Shown here: positions 11,974-24,098 of the stretch, one piece after another | How the letters are laid out: every line of letters begins with the position of its first letter | Position numbering within the stretch: position 1 is the first letter of the stretch | DNA from: Adineta vaga | Taxonomy: Eukaryota; Rotifera | DNA length: 64,000 nt | Direction of reading: 5' to 3' | Assembly: GCA_021613535.1 (NCBI GenBank) | Contig: CP075495.1 | Location: 10,044,001 to 10,108,000, forward strand | The notes under the pieces: generated by a model | What the model saw: only the letters and a program-made list of their open reading frames with translations | Told to the model about the DNA's origin: nothing | The model's database searches: none | Made by a program: the position numbers and the translations under genes

Positions 11974-12535
11974 TTATTTCGATTTTTGGCTAGTTGGTTG
12001 TGTTGTTGCTGGTGCGGCTGTTTCTGTTGCGCCTGCTCCTTTTTTCGATTTCATAACCATAGCAACGATACGTTGTTCTTCAATGAGAAAAGCTCGAACA
12101 ATACTAAGAAAGAAATAGAAATAGAAATATCTGAAACCTAGAAGTTCTTTGTCTTACCGAAGTCGAACACATTTAGCACATCGTGATCCACCATAAGTAC
12201 GTGAAACAGTTTTCAATCGTTTTGTCATTGACATACGTTCTTTGGGGCGAGATGCTTTGATCTAAATAAAATAAATCAATAGATTCAATCACAAATTTCT
12301 TCAAGGGAATTTACGCCTGGTAATTCAACTTTACAATCACCACATTTGGGGACTGTTCCTCGTTTTTTAACATATTGATATGTTAATTTACCACCGGGTG
12401 TTTTGACACTGAAAACAAAATCAATAATTTCGTTTTTTTTATTGATAGAACTCGTTTAAATTTAACATACACTTTAACCCGATTGGATTTGGTATTGTAT
12501 GATAAGCGGCGACGATAAGTTAATCGTTGGACCAT
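11974..12535 (-). CDS. RPL34: 60S ribosomal protein eL34
   Basis: Four exons: 12535-12471, 12408-12315, 12261-12158 and 12103-11974, giving 130 residues. The start MVQRLTYRRRLSYNTKSNR is the family signature. It is followed by TPGGKLTYQYVKKRG, a CxxC pair (PKCGDC), RPKERMSMTKRLKTVSRTYG, the second zinc-type pair CAKC, and RIVRAFLIEEQRIV. The C-terminal tail is Ala/Thr-rich. This protein is a structural component of the large cytosolic ribosomal subunit. The gene lies head to head with TPGS1 with 307 bases between start codons. Confidence 0.93.
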
Positions 12536-12670
12536 TTTTTGTCGATAGATTTTCTTTTAAATGATCTAAAAATAAAATAAAATGATATAGATTTTCCAAA
12601 ATAGGAATAACTTGCGAAAAAACTACTGGAAAGAATAAATAAACAGAATCGACTTCATCTATATTTTCCT

Positions 12671-12694
12671 ATTGGCTAAGAATTAATAACCAAT
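12671..12694. promoter_or_regulatory. Pair of CCAAT-type boxes in a divergent promoter
   Basis: ATTGG (12671-12675) and CCAAT (12690-12694) lie in opposite orientations 14 bases apart, between eL34 (start 12535) and TPGS1 (start 12843). Their position in a short shared upstream region suggests a bidirectional promoter bound by an NF-Y-like factor. The motif is short and could be chance. Confidence 0.35.
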
Positions 12695-12842
12695 GAAAAT
12701 TAGATGCGAATCATCGAACCTCGCTCAAAATGCATTTATATGTTATAAAATCTTTTTGAAGGATGTTACTTAGTAAGCAGTATTCATGAATGGTGTATGC
12801 ATTGTTCATGTCATAGTAGTATGTAATGTAAGAGTCTTTTTG

Positions 12843-14288
12843 ATGGCTGCACGTTTTCAACCTAAAGGTGTTCCAAGTGGTCGATTAACGCCATCAAATC
12901 CAACTACATCAGCAACAAATTCAACGTTCTCAATATCGTCACCAACAACATTTGCTAACACTGTTAGTGAAACGGATCAAGCTTATCTTGGTAAAACTAA
13001 CTTTTCAAACCATGAATTTCTTTGAGAATGTCTGTTCATTTAGATCGTATAAAAGCACGAGAAATTATTTCAGAAGCTTTATTACAAGTAACTCGAATTA
13101 AACCTGATAATCCAATTGATTTTCTTTATAATTAGTAAGTTATTTGTTCGTATATCAGAATTTTTATTTCGATTCGATCGAATAATTCCAGTTTTGAAAG
13201 TCAATGTCAAACAAATCCGTTTGAAAAAGCATTGACACGTTTACGTCTTGCTGATCCAAAACATTCATCGTTTAATTCTTTACTTGTTGAATTATATTCA
13301 TATTTCAATGCTTGTAAGTGAATAGAGACCTTTTGATTGAATCAAAATGATCTATTCTAGCAAATAATGACGTTGTTTTACTCAAAGGTGACGTATACAA
13401 TAAATTATTAGATAATTTATGTAATAAGTAAGATGAGTATGATTTATATGAATAAATAATTAAATAAATTTCTTTACTTATTCTAGCCAAATGTGGTCAG
13501 GATCAAAAGATCATCGAACAACATTATTATCACTAGTTAGTCTTCGTCCAAATGATGCTGTTAGTTTTAATATATTTAAATATGGTATTCAAGCAATTTT
13601 ACTAGCAAAAGGTTAGTAGAAGGAAAAAAAAGTAGATGTCTACTCTGATATTCTAATCATTTCGTAGTTGTGAGAGAAGTCGACTGATATCTACTAGTCA
13701 AGTGATTGTGTTTATAAGAGAATAGAAATATTATAATTGTTGCCTTATAGTTAGTTCTCCAGGATATAATAAAAACATATCTAATGATTTACTTTTGCTA
13801 ATATGGAGATGCTATTGTTTGAGTTTTATTTTGTATATTGAATAGATCATATGTTAAGAGTGTATGTGTTTGATTATTTAGAATTTGATAAATTGGCTCA
13901 ATCATTATACATTTCACTGGCACATCATGCCGGTAGCAATACGGATGTAGATCGATCTATTTGTGATATTCTTTTACAAATGCTTACAACTTCACTTGAA
14001 ATGCTCAATAAAACGCAAAATGATACTTTCAGGTAATCACCTAATCGTTCATCTTTCTTTCATGTGGATGAAAAGAAATATGTTTATCTAATGTAATCAT
14101 ATTACTTTATTTTATTTTGTAGTCTTCACGAATCCATTGTAAAATTAAGTCCACATCAAGTTAAACAAACGTTAGAACAACGTGGATCTTTATCACGATC
14201 ATCAACTTCCAAAAATCGAATAACTTTAGAAGAATTTCAAAATTTAGCTATGTCTATTTATTTAACTACTATTAAAAAAATTCCTTAG
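12843..14288 (+). CDS. TPGS1: Tubulin polyglutamylase complex subunit 1
   Basis: Seven exons: 12843-12990, 13044-13134, 13192-13313, 13361-13427, 13487-13611, 13846-14032 and 14123-14288, giving 301 residues. A Ser/Thr/Pro-rich leader (MAARFQPKGVPSGRLTPSNP) precedes a dimerisation/docking-like helix pair. There AREIISEALLQVTRIKPDNP and IDFLYNYFESQ match the TPGS1 pattern ([22 protein letters not shown] in human, from memory). Further matches are ALTRLRLADPKHSSFNSLLV and RPNDAVSFNIFKYGIQAILL. TPGS1 is a non-catalytic subunit of the TTLL1 complex that polyglutamylates axonemal and neuronal tubulin. An upstream in-frame ATG at 12786 exists but MAARF fits better. CFAP74 begins 65 bases downstream. 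Confidence 0.8.
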
Positions 14289-14353
14289 CAGAAAGATCAA
14301 CAACAAATGTTATATTTCATAATTTCGTTATATTTTACTAATTCTTCTTGTAG

Positions 14354-17300
14354 ATGTCTTCCGTAGCATATAAAAATGACATTCCACTTGATATTGATGA
14401 ATATGATTATGCAGGCGATGACAATGATGATATCAATAATGGACAAGTAGAAATGTATGATGATGATGAAGATAGTAATGATGAAGAGCAAAGAATTCGA
14501 AATAATCATGCAGAACGAAATAAAAGTCATACATCGTCAAATGATGAAGCAAATCTAATTGATTACGTGATTGAAGAAGAAAAAGAGATTGGTGGTATGA
14601 AAGGTGAAGATAGTTATTTAACAAGTCGATCAACGACGTATTCAAGGTATAAAAAGGAGTTTTTTTTTTATTTGAAGGTTTAGTTTTTATATTATAAATG
14701 ATGTTTACAATAGTTTAATCAGTGAAGGTGATGAAGAAGATGAAGAAGAAGATGAACAATCTCTTTCGAATGAAGTAATCAAAAGTAAAAAGCAAAAAAT
14801 CACGGCAAAAGAAGAAGGTCAAATGATTCGAGCACGAGCTTTTCTCAATCGACTTGATATGAAAGTACAAGGAAAAGAAGATGCAGTCAAACAACTTCGG
14901 TACATTCTTGACTATTTTCATAAAAATTTGTATTGACCAACTATTGTATCTAGTGAATCAATTTATTTAACCAAAGACAAAATTGCTAAAATGGAACAAA
15001 ATCGATTACAATTAGAAAATAATATCGCTCGTGCTCAAGATCAACAAAATGTGTAAGTCATCATCGATCATATACATTCAAATAGAGAGGAACATTATAC
15101 GTTGTTGTAGTACCATCGTCAATCGACTTCGTAGTGAATTAAATCGTGTTGAACATGAAATTATTCTTGAACACGATGTTCTCAAAGATCTTCACGACAA
15201 AGTTGATGTTGCAGAGTATGTAATATTGAATAATACTTTTTCTTTCAACTTTCATTGTTTATAGAATGGATCGAACCAAAGCGATTGTTGAACGAGGACG
15301 TTACAATGCTGAAGACAATATTCTTAAAGACAAAGAAGATATTTTAATTGAACAAAAACATTCCCTAGCACAACAACGTCAACGTCAAGAAGATTGGAAA
15401 GTTACTCAATTGAAACGAGCACATCAATCAACATTAAAGTATAGGATAAAAAAAACATCATTGTTAATTTTTATTCGTTAAAAAAACGTCAATATTTTCT
15501 ATAAATATAGTAATCAAAAACAAGCTCTTGAACAACAAGCTGCAGCACAACGATTTGCACTCGATGAAGCACGTCGAAGTAAAAAAGTAGCACATAAATA
15601 TTTACAACAAACATTTGAAAAGTAATGCACACACTATTTTTTTTTTCATCTATATAATCATTGAATTCATGTTTGCTTGTTTATTATATAGAATTCGTAC
15701 GGAAAAACGTAATGAAGAAGAAGCTAGTCGAGTAGAAACGGAAAGAAAAATTAAAAGTTTACTTAACCTACGAAATGCTATCGAACGTAATAAAGATGCT
15801 ATTACAATTAAACTAGCCCAAAAACGCGCACAAGAACGTGATCTACGTGATGCTCAAAAACGTGAACAACAGTCGATTGAAAATGAAGGACAGAATGGTT
15901 TATTCTATATGTTACGTAAAGAGAAAAATGAAAAATTAGAACAAATGCAAAAACGTTTTTCTGAACAGCAAGAACAAAATCGTTTAGTTATTGTGGATAA
16001 AATTCTCAAAGAAGAAAACGAAAAAGAGAGAAAACGTAAATTATATCCAGAATTTTACAAAACAAATAATAAATCATCCATGATGAGATCAAAAGATATT
16101 TCACAACCTAGTCAGTAAGTTAGATACATCTATTAACAAAAGAATCAATTATTGTTTTTCAATTATTTTATGTTGCAAACTCAATCTATTGATGAAGAAG
16201 AATCAACACCACCACCAGTGCCACAAATTATGCCAACATCACACTTAGATATTGATCCAATTGAATATGCATCATCAATGACATCAGCTTTTCAACATGA
16301 TGAATTCGATGATGGTAATATTTATCATTCTCTTGTTGATATCTTCAATGAAATGTATTCACTAGATATGGATGTTAATTTGGCTCAACCAGAATTTAAT
16401 GGATTATGGGATAAACAACCAGCTAAACAAGAAATTGATCCACTTTTCAATCGTTCGAAACATTGGAAAACAAAAATGGATAAAGTAAGATTTCATTATC
16501 TTAGCAACATCGTTCTATTGAAAATAAAATTCTGTTTTTCTTTTCGAAAGGATATTTTACAACGAACATTAGCTAGATTAAAAGAAAATGTTGTTCGTGA
16601 ACAAGTCGTTGGTACAAAACGTTATGAAGGAACTGTACCATTTAAAAGTGATCCAACAGAAATTTATTTCAAAGTTTGTATAAAAAAATAGAGTTAATCC
16701 ATGGAAAAATAGGATATATTTCTATTTATGTAGGATTTCGATGTAGGAAAGATTTATCGAACTCGAGTGACCTTAACAAATGTGACATTGACAATTAATA
16801 CATTAAAAATAGTCGATCTATCGGAATCACTAAAAGATTTCATTACACTCAAGTAAGATTTTATTTTTATTCTGATAATTTACTAGTTTGTTTGTTCATA
16901 GATTTGAACCACCAGGAATGATTTCGGCTGGAATGTCTTGTTATCTTTCTGTGACTTTCGAACCAAAAGTAAACAAAATTTTATATTGTTCCGTTTTTAA
17001 TATGTTTTGTATCTTTAGATCAATGAAAATCTTCGAGGTGAAATTAAATTTCTTGCGCAAACAGGCATGTTTACTGTTCCAATTCGTTGTGAAATCAAAA
17101 AAGTTGAGGTAAATAATAAAAAACAATCAACAAGTACAGATCACATTAATATTTAGTTGTCATTGGATAAAACGTCGGTTAATGTTGGAACAACAGTTGT
17201 TGATGAACGTCTTCATCAAAGTATTACCTTACGTAATGATGGTGGATTAGGTACTAATTATCGTTTGATCAAAACAAGTTTATTACGTAGTGAACAAGCA

Positions 17301-20300
17301 GAAAATGAAAAAGAACAAAAGAAAACTACAGAGTCAACAACAACATCATCATCAGAAAAACAACCTACACCTGTATCAGGTATGATAAAAACTAATTTCA
17401 TACGAAAAATAATCATTTTATTGTTTTCAGATGTAACAGATTTAGTTCAAAAAGAATACGTTGAAGTTTTTACTATAAAAACTGCTGAAAAGAGTTTTCT
17501 TGCGCCTCATTCATCGATTACATTTCCAATTGAATTTAGTGCTCCTATTGCTGGTACTTTTCATGAAGAATATTCACTTGTATTCGATCAAAATCATCCC
17601 GAAGTATGACACTATTAATATTTACTCGTAACGACATTTTTTTTCTCGTTATTTTTTTTAGTTGAAATTTTCGGTTAATGCTCAATCAATTGATGTACCT
17701 GTTTGGATTGAAAATCCATCGACTGAATTTAAAATTTGTATGTTCGATCGTTTATATCAAGATGCACTTGTTCTTCGTAATCGAAGTTCAGCTGCACTTC
17801 GTGTATCCGTTGATATACAACCACGTGCTTTACAAAATCATATTGAAATTGTTCCACGTACAGCTTATATTCAAGCAAAATCTAGTTTTAGTTTACAAAT
17901 TAAATTAATTGCACGTCCATCCATTGTTGATGACAACTTACCTCTTGAAATATTTGATCCAACATATAATACATTGATTGTTCCACTAGAAATTAAAGTA
18001 GCTGATCAAATTCGAACAGTCCCATTCAGTATAAGTGCTGTATTAACAACAAGTGATGTACAATTTGATGTTGAACATATCGATTTTGGATGTTGTACAA
18101 CAACAGAAAGTGTTGTAGCAAAGATACATCTAAAAAATCATTCATTATTAGCACAACCATTTGGATTTGTCAATCTTCCTGATGTAAGTCATTTCTCTAT
18201 ATAAATGTTTAAAACAAAACTTGTCATCATGTTTATTTCTATTTTCTTCATTCTAGTATATTCAAGTACAACCAAATGATGGTTTTGGTACTCTATTACC
18301 TGAAGAAACTGTTCCCTTACATGTTCTCTTCAGTCCATCAGCAACCAAAGAATATCGATGTACACTTACATGTAAATCATTAATTAATCGGTAAATCAAA
18401 ATTTCTTATCATTGATTTGAATAATTATTTTCTTCTAGTGAATTTACTCTCGATTGTCAAGGTGTTGGTGTTTTACCACCACTCTCTCTATCATCGACTG
18501 TCATTCATTTTCCAGCTACACCAATTAGTGATCAATCTCTAGCTACTTTTTATGTTGATAATCGACATTTGGATAAAAATCATTTTCGACATCCAGTACC
18601 ACGTATTGGAAATGGTATAAGAATCATTTCTCTAATCATATAAAAATGAAAATATGATTATTTAGGTGAATTTGCTCCTGTTGGTCCTACATCTTTTCAA
18701 TTTGATGTACCAGAAAATGCTCCGATTACAATTTCACCACTTGTCGGTACTGTTGAACCTGGAACTGTACGTGCTCTACAATTCTTGTTTTCTGGTCTTG
18801 TACCTTATTGATTGTATTTTTATAATAAAACTTTAGAGACAAAAAATAACAGTTCGACTAGCACCGAAATTAGATCCAAATGATATACGTGCTGAATCAA
18901 TTCGTATGAAAGAAATTGAATTAAGACGACAAATGGATGGAAAAGATTCACCAAATAAAGGCGAAGTATGAAAATCAAATGTTTTCATCAATTTTTTTCT
19001 AAATAAAACATTTTTTAGTCGAAACATAAATCAACAGGTTCTACCTCTCGACGACGTGATACAACTGGTAGTTTAAGTGGTGATAATATTTCCCCTGCTC
19101 CAGAACAGTAAATCACAACTGTTCATTGTTTTCTAATTATATTCTTTAATTATATAAATATTTAGTTCAAATGATTGGTCAATAGCTCAATTATCTGTGA
19201 TGAAATCGTTTACATCATCACTTTGTTCTTTTCTTATTCCATGTTACGTTGCACCGGGCGAATGTCATCGAGCCGGTATATTAAATTATGAGTAAGAATA
19301 ATTCTACATTATTTTTCATTTGATTGATTAGTATATCATTAGTGTTGCAAATACCCTATTTCTTCAAGTTCATTGTCCAATTGTTCGACCAGAACTGATT
19401 GTCATATCTGATTATGGACAAACAACGATTGATTTTGGTTCGGCATCAATGGGACAAGAATTATCTCGAACAGTTCTTGTACAAAATATAACGAATAAAC
19501 CAATTCAGGTAAGTTTTACAGCAAGAATCAATTTGTTTCGAGATTTCTTTTCATATGAATGCGCATTATTTAGTTACACAGTACTCTATTGAATATTGGT
19601 GGACCATTTCGATTATTGAATGCTCTACGAAGAATGGAACCAGGTGGTACAGCACCAATTAAATTAACATTTACACCAAATGCAACTATAGAGGTTTGTT
19701 TCAAACATATAACAATAAGATCAATGATATGATTAACGAATATGTTTACAATAGTTTTTAGAAACACTGGAATTGAATAGTGAAAGTTCAAAATCAACAT
19801 TATGTTTAAAAGGTAGGAAACTTGTTAATATTTCGAAATGAGTTTTGAAAATTGATTATATCAGGTGTCGGTCTAAAACCAAATGTTCAATTGTCATTTG
19901 ATACAAGCAATCCATTTTCAATGGGATGTGTGTTAGCTAAAGATCATATTGAAAAAACATTTCAGGTAAGATCAAATATACGATGGTATTTTAATGAATT
20001 ACTTACTGCTGCAGTTCTTATCGATAAAATTAAATGTTTATCTATCTTTTCGAAGATGTAAGCAGAGTTGAAAAGACTCGTTTACCTTCTGTAGATATCT
20101 TTCCTTTCTTTTTCTTTCGCTAGTTTGTTCTCTATCAATAGTCGTATATTTATTTTTTTTACTCGAAAACATCAGTTGTTAATTAGTCTTTTACATCTAT
20201 ATACCCAAAGGAATACTACAGGTGCACTTTTTCGTTAAATAAAGCTACATCGATGACAGTTTTCACTCTAACCTTATGCTTATTACTTCTATGCACCTAT

Positions 20301-22772
20301 TTACTTACCTGTCGTTATTTTCGTTTTCGTCGTCTCAAATACATCTTCGATCGATATAGTCATACTGCTCTTGATTACCATACAGGACTTGAAATAAGTC
20401 AATTAACATGTTTTTGGGAAATGCCTTATCTTACTGGCTTGTCTATCTCATTCGCTCTATTCAAAACCTATGGTATACCTAGTGTTTCACGATTACTTGT
20501 TCAAACTGATCAATTAGCTCGGTTAGATATAGCTGGTCGTCGAGCAGAAGATACAGGCGTACTTCTTGCTGAATGTTTCGAAAATGATCTAGATTCTTCT
20601 CGAGCTCGAATGGCATTAGCACGTATTAATTACCTGCATAATATGTATAGGAATCGAATCAGTAATGATGATATGCTTTATACACTTAGTTTATTTGTGT
20701 TCGAACCTTGTCGGTGGGCAGAGAGATTTGACTGGAGATCTCTTACGACTATTGAAATCGAAGCACGGTTCATATTTTGGAAAGAAATGGGTGCACGAAT
20801 GAGTATAGAAAATATTCCATTGACAATGAAAGAACTAGAAGATTGGTCAGTTGACTATGAAATTAAACATATGATCTATTCGAAAGACAATCAAATATGT
20901 GGAGAAGCAACATTAGCATTATTACTTTCAGTATATCCAAAATGTTTGCAAAAGTTTGTTCGAAAAGTTTTAATATCATTAATTGATGAAAGACTTCGTT
21001 TATCCATGGGTTTTGAAGAGCCATCTAATTGGATAAAACAATTAACACTTTTGTTATTTCGTTTTCGAGCTTTTCTTCTCTTACATTGTGCATTACCACG
21101 TATTTATCCAGATAATTACGGTCAAGCATCTAAATTTTGTCCAATGACTGAAAAGAACAGATATCAGCGAACGGGATACTTTTTTGAACCGTGGTATGTG
21201 AAAGAAACATGGTTCAATCAGATATTTTTATTTCATGGAAAACGACCAAGTTCTAAATATCGAAGTGAAGGATTCAAAGTCGAAGAACTTGGACCAGAAA
21301 AGTTCGCTGGTAAAGGTGTTGAAATCTTAATAAAAGATGCAGAAAAAATGAAACAAAGAGCTATTGGTCAAAAGAAATACTAATTCTTTTTATTTGTGTT
21401 CATTGTGTACTTAATAAGACGTGGAAGAAAAAAGCTTTTTTTATCTTATTTATTTTTTAAATTATAAAACAAATTTCTATTTTTCTTTAGATTATCAATC
21501 AATCAGAAACTCAAGTGACATTTCGAGTTGATCTAGCCAGTCAACATGTACATAATCGAACTGAACAAGAAAATAAAAATGTCTGGGGTTCTACATTTGA
21601 TTCTAATAAATATACGATTGGTAAGTCATGCATCGTACTGGTTCATTTGATTCATGAATAAATACAATTGTAAGGTCCACAAAACTTAACTGGTCGATCT
21701 GTATTTGATATAACTCCACTAAATGGAGTTATTCCAGCTGGTAGCAAAAAACAATTAACTGTAATATTTAGTCCAGATCATGATTCGGATTTCTTTTCGG
21801 ATCTTGTTCGTATTACTATATCAGATCAGGTCTGTTTAGAGAAAGAACACTTAAAAATTTGTATCATATACTCATAATTAATTTATTATAGCCTGTAAAA
21901 CTAGAATTTCGTTTACGTGGTAGTGGTCGTCAAAATACTATGTTCATACGGCCATTGGATAATGCAAATGTCGTACAAAAAAGTCTTCTACCAAATATTA
22001 GTGATATGGTAACAACACAAATGCAAACAATTGGTTAGAACTAATTTAGTGCAAAAGTTTTGTTTAGAACTGAGTCTATGCGTAATTTTTAGATCCGACG
22101 GAAAAAGGAATGCCAAATAATATTGTTGTTTTACTTTGTGCACAAATGGTTGCTGGAAAATATGTACCTGCTCATCGTGAATTGATGATTGGTTGTGCAG
22201 CATCGAGTGGATCTAAACGAGTATCTTGAAAACAAATTTTTTAATATTAGGATAAAGATTAATATAATTTTGATTTTTAGAATGGTGATTATTCATTTGA
22301 TAATATGAAAGATATTAATAATGAGGGTTTTACTGTCGATAGTCCAAAAGTAAATATTTCAGTATATTTCGAAAAATATGCAACTTTTTCAAATTGAATC
22401 TATAGAGTTCAGTAGAAATGGGAACAGAAAAGGCGGTGAAAATTACTTGGACACCACCATCTAATTTTGATGTAAGTTTTTCCATGAATCTTTCTGACGA
22501 AAAAATTATTGATTAATTTGATGTTCCACTAGCCTAATGAAGCTTGTCGAGCAACAGTAACTGTTACAACTAAAGGTGATGTAACACGAACATGGCGTGT
22601 TATTTTAATTGGTTATGTTGATCCAGCTTCACTTTCTGATAAACGATTACCACGACCAACTAAATATCGTTCGACTATCACCACGGGTACTCGTTCAAAT
22701 GCATCAGTAACTGGTGCAAGTCAAATACTCACATTACAAGAATCTATACAAGAAAATGAGAACACAACATAA
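14354..22772 (+). CDS. CFAP74: Cilia- and flagella-associated protein 74
   Basis: A gene of many exons, mostly separated by 50-80 nt introns. Exon 1 (14354-14646) is very acidic. Exon 2 starts at 14714 and contains EEGQMIRARAFLNRLDMKVQ. Coiled-coil exons follow to about 16118, ending with QQEQNRLVIVDKILKEENEK and the KLYPEFYKT motif, which matches CFAP74 order. A linker with IDPIEYA comes next. From about 16560 onward there are successive MSP/ASH-type immunoglobulin-like beta domains (for example LSLDKTSVNVGTTVVDERLH; VISDYGQTTIDFGSASMGQE). CFAP74 belongs to the C1d projection of the ciliary central pair. The start is taken at MSSVAYKNDI. An intron of 1,525 nt (19966-21490) contains another gene. 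The frame resumes exactly across it, with EKTFQ joined to IINQSETQVTFRVD. The stop is TAA at 22770-22772. Confidence 0.82.
20253..21383 (+). CDS. mpaB-like ER-bound oxygenase (DUF2236 family), nested in a CFAP74 intron
   Basis: A single uninterrupted reading frame of 376 residues. An N-terminal hydrophobic anchor at residues 4-20 (FTLTLCLLLLCTYLL) is followed by a basic stop-transfer segment. The body matches the mpaB / rubber oxygenase-like domain: SFALFKTYGIPSVSRLLVQT, RRAEDTG, ARMALARINYLHNMYR, ISNDDMLYTLSLFVFEPCRW and FIFWKEMGARMSIENIPLT. In fungi MpaB is a membrane-bound oxygenase acting on prenyl side chains; the substrate here is unknown. The gene lies in the same orientation as CFAP74, wholly inside intron 19966-21490. 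It has no introns, unlike its host. A pyrimidine/A-rich AG (tactacag) at about 20214-20221 could serve as a spliced-leader acceptor. The family is best known from fungi, so horizontal acquisition is likely but untested. Confidence 0.82.
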   Translation: MTVFTLTLCLLLLCTYLLTCRYFRFRRLKYIFDRYSHTALDYHTGLEISQLTCFWEMPYLTGLSISFALFKTYGIPSVSRLLVQTDQLARLDIAGRRAEDTGVLLAECFENDLDSSRARMALARINYLHNMYRNRISNDDMLYTLSLFVFEPCRWAERFDWRSLTTIEIEARFIFWKEMGARMSIENIPLTMKELEDWSVDYEIKHMIYSKDNQICGEATLALLLSVYPKCLQKFVRKVLISLIDERLRLSMGFEEPSNWIKQLTLLLFRFRAFLLLHCALPRIYPDNYGQASKFCPMTEKNRYQRTGYFFEPWYVKETWFNQIFLFHGKRPSSKYRSEGFKVEELGPEKFAGKGVEILIKDAEKMKQRAIGQKKY

Positions 22773-23261
22773 GCGATTGTATTGTTTCTTTTTTATAGTA
22801 TAAATATTTAATAAAAATTGAAATTAAAATATTAATAATATAAAAGTTATTCGTGGTCAAATATTTGATTTACTTATTAGGGAACAAAATAGTTTGCATT
22901 AGTCATCGTTGTCTCAATGTTTCAGTAATCTTCGTATCTAATTCACCTGAGGCATCTTTACGATGACGTGGGTAGTGTACTTGAGCAAAACATAAGAGAA
23001 GCAATCGAAAATTATGAATGGCAACCAATATTCAAAGGTCTTATTATTTTCTCTTTTGCTATTATCATATTTTATAAATGACTAATTCAATCAGAAAATC
23101 ATGTTAGCCGTTTTTTTTATTCGATAAAGCATTAAATATGTAAGTTTTATTCGATAAAATATATGCATATAGAGTTCTAAAAGATGAATACTAAAAGGTA
23201 AATAAAGCGAAGAGTTTTTTTTAATATTTAATGAATGATTATTTGGAATGTATCTATTTGT
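22773..23261. other. Intergenic, convergent 3' ends
   Basis: Spacer between the CFAP74 stop and the stop of the GFRP-like gene on the other strand. Nothing beyond AT-rich 3'-flanking sequence was recognised. Confidence 0.45.
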
Positions 23262-24098
23262 TTATTCTTCTTCTTCTTCTTTGTCCTGTTCACCGGCTTC
23301 ATCAGCATTCTCACCATCTTCATCACCACCTTGTTCTTCGTTCCCAGCATCAGCTTCATTTTCATCGTTGCCCGTTGGATTTGAATTATCAGGTTGAACA
23401 GAAGAATCATTATTACCATCACCATCTTTTTCGACTATCCATGTCGTTTTTCCATCTTCATCCGATTGATTTTGTAATGTAAATCCATTTTGAAGCAGAA
23501 TATCCAGAACACGTTGTGAACCTTCTTGACAGAGTACTCCATCTTCATGATCGGATAGGAATTCATTCGTTAAACTTTCTTGTAGAATACGAATCTATGA
23601 AGAATTAATTTAACCAATCAAAAATATATGATCAATATTCAACTTGAGAAGTTGTCGTTCTTTCTTTTTTTTCTGTATATTTCTGTTGTATTACGGAGTA
23701 TAAAAATATGATTATTGAATATAAGAATCTCGAGGGAAATTGTTTTATTATTATTCAGTTACACTATCAGATATGGAAAATAATATCAACGATCGATCTA
23801 ATTTTTTTTTGACTAATAGAAAATTCACTCATTGGTGATACTTTATAACGAGAAAAATGTGTTAAAATAACAATGTTCACTAATGGAAAGCATCATCAAA
23901 CTATCCGTGTAGTTTTGACTTCATTTTTCGTAAAATTTTGCTACTCATATTCATCTGATGATTTCATAATTTTGCTTCTCTTCGTGTACCTACCACTTCG
24001 GGTGAAATTTTGTAATGTTCAACACCAGTTGAATGAATTAATACAGGACCAGTTTCAGTTTTATCCGAATCACATGATAAAGTTAGTTTAAGTGCCAT
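23262..24098 (-). CDS. GTP cyclohydrolase feedback regulator (GFRP)-like protein with acidic tail
   Basis: Two exons, 24098-23994 and 23594-23262, meet in phase 0 across an intron of 399 nt and give 145 residues. Residues 1-90 recall GFRP (about 84 residues). TETGPVL corresponds to its MEVGPTMV, and SQRVLDILLQNGFTLQNQ followed by KTTWIVEKD corresponds to RIVLDKLERRGFRVL...QTLVWCLHK (compared from memory). GFRP binds GTP cyclohydrolase I and mediates BH4 and phenylalanine control of pterin synthesis. Residues 91-145 are an extra Asp/Glu/Asn-rich tail ending in five Glu, absent from known GFRP. The family assignment is tentative. The gene itself is well supported by splice phase. Confidence 0.5.

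Noticed and set aside
23228-23482. ORFs in both strands over the Asp/Glu-coding end of the GFRP-like gene
   Set aside because: Low-complexity GAA/GAT codons keep other frames open by chance.
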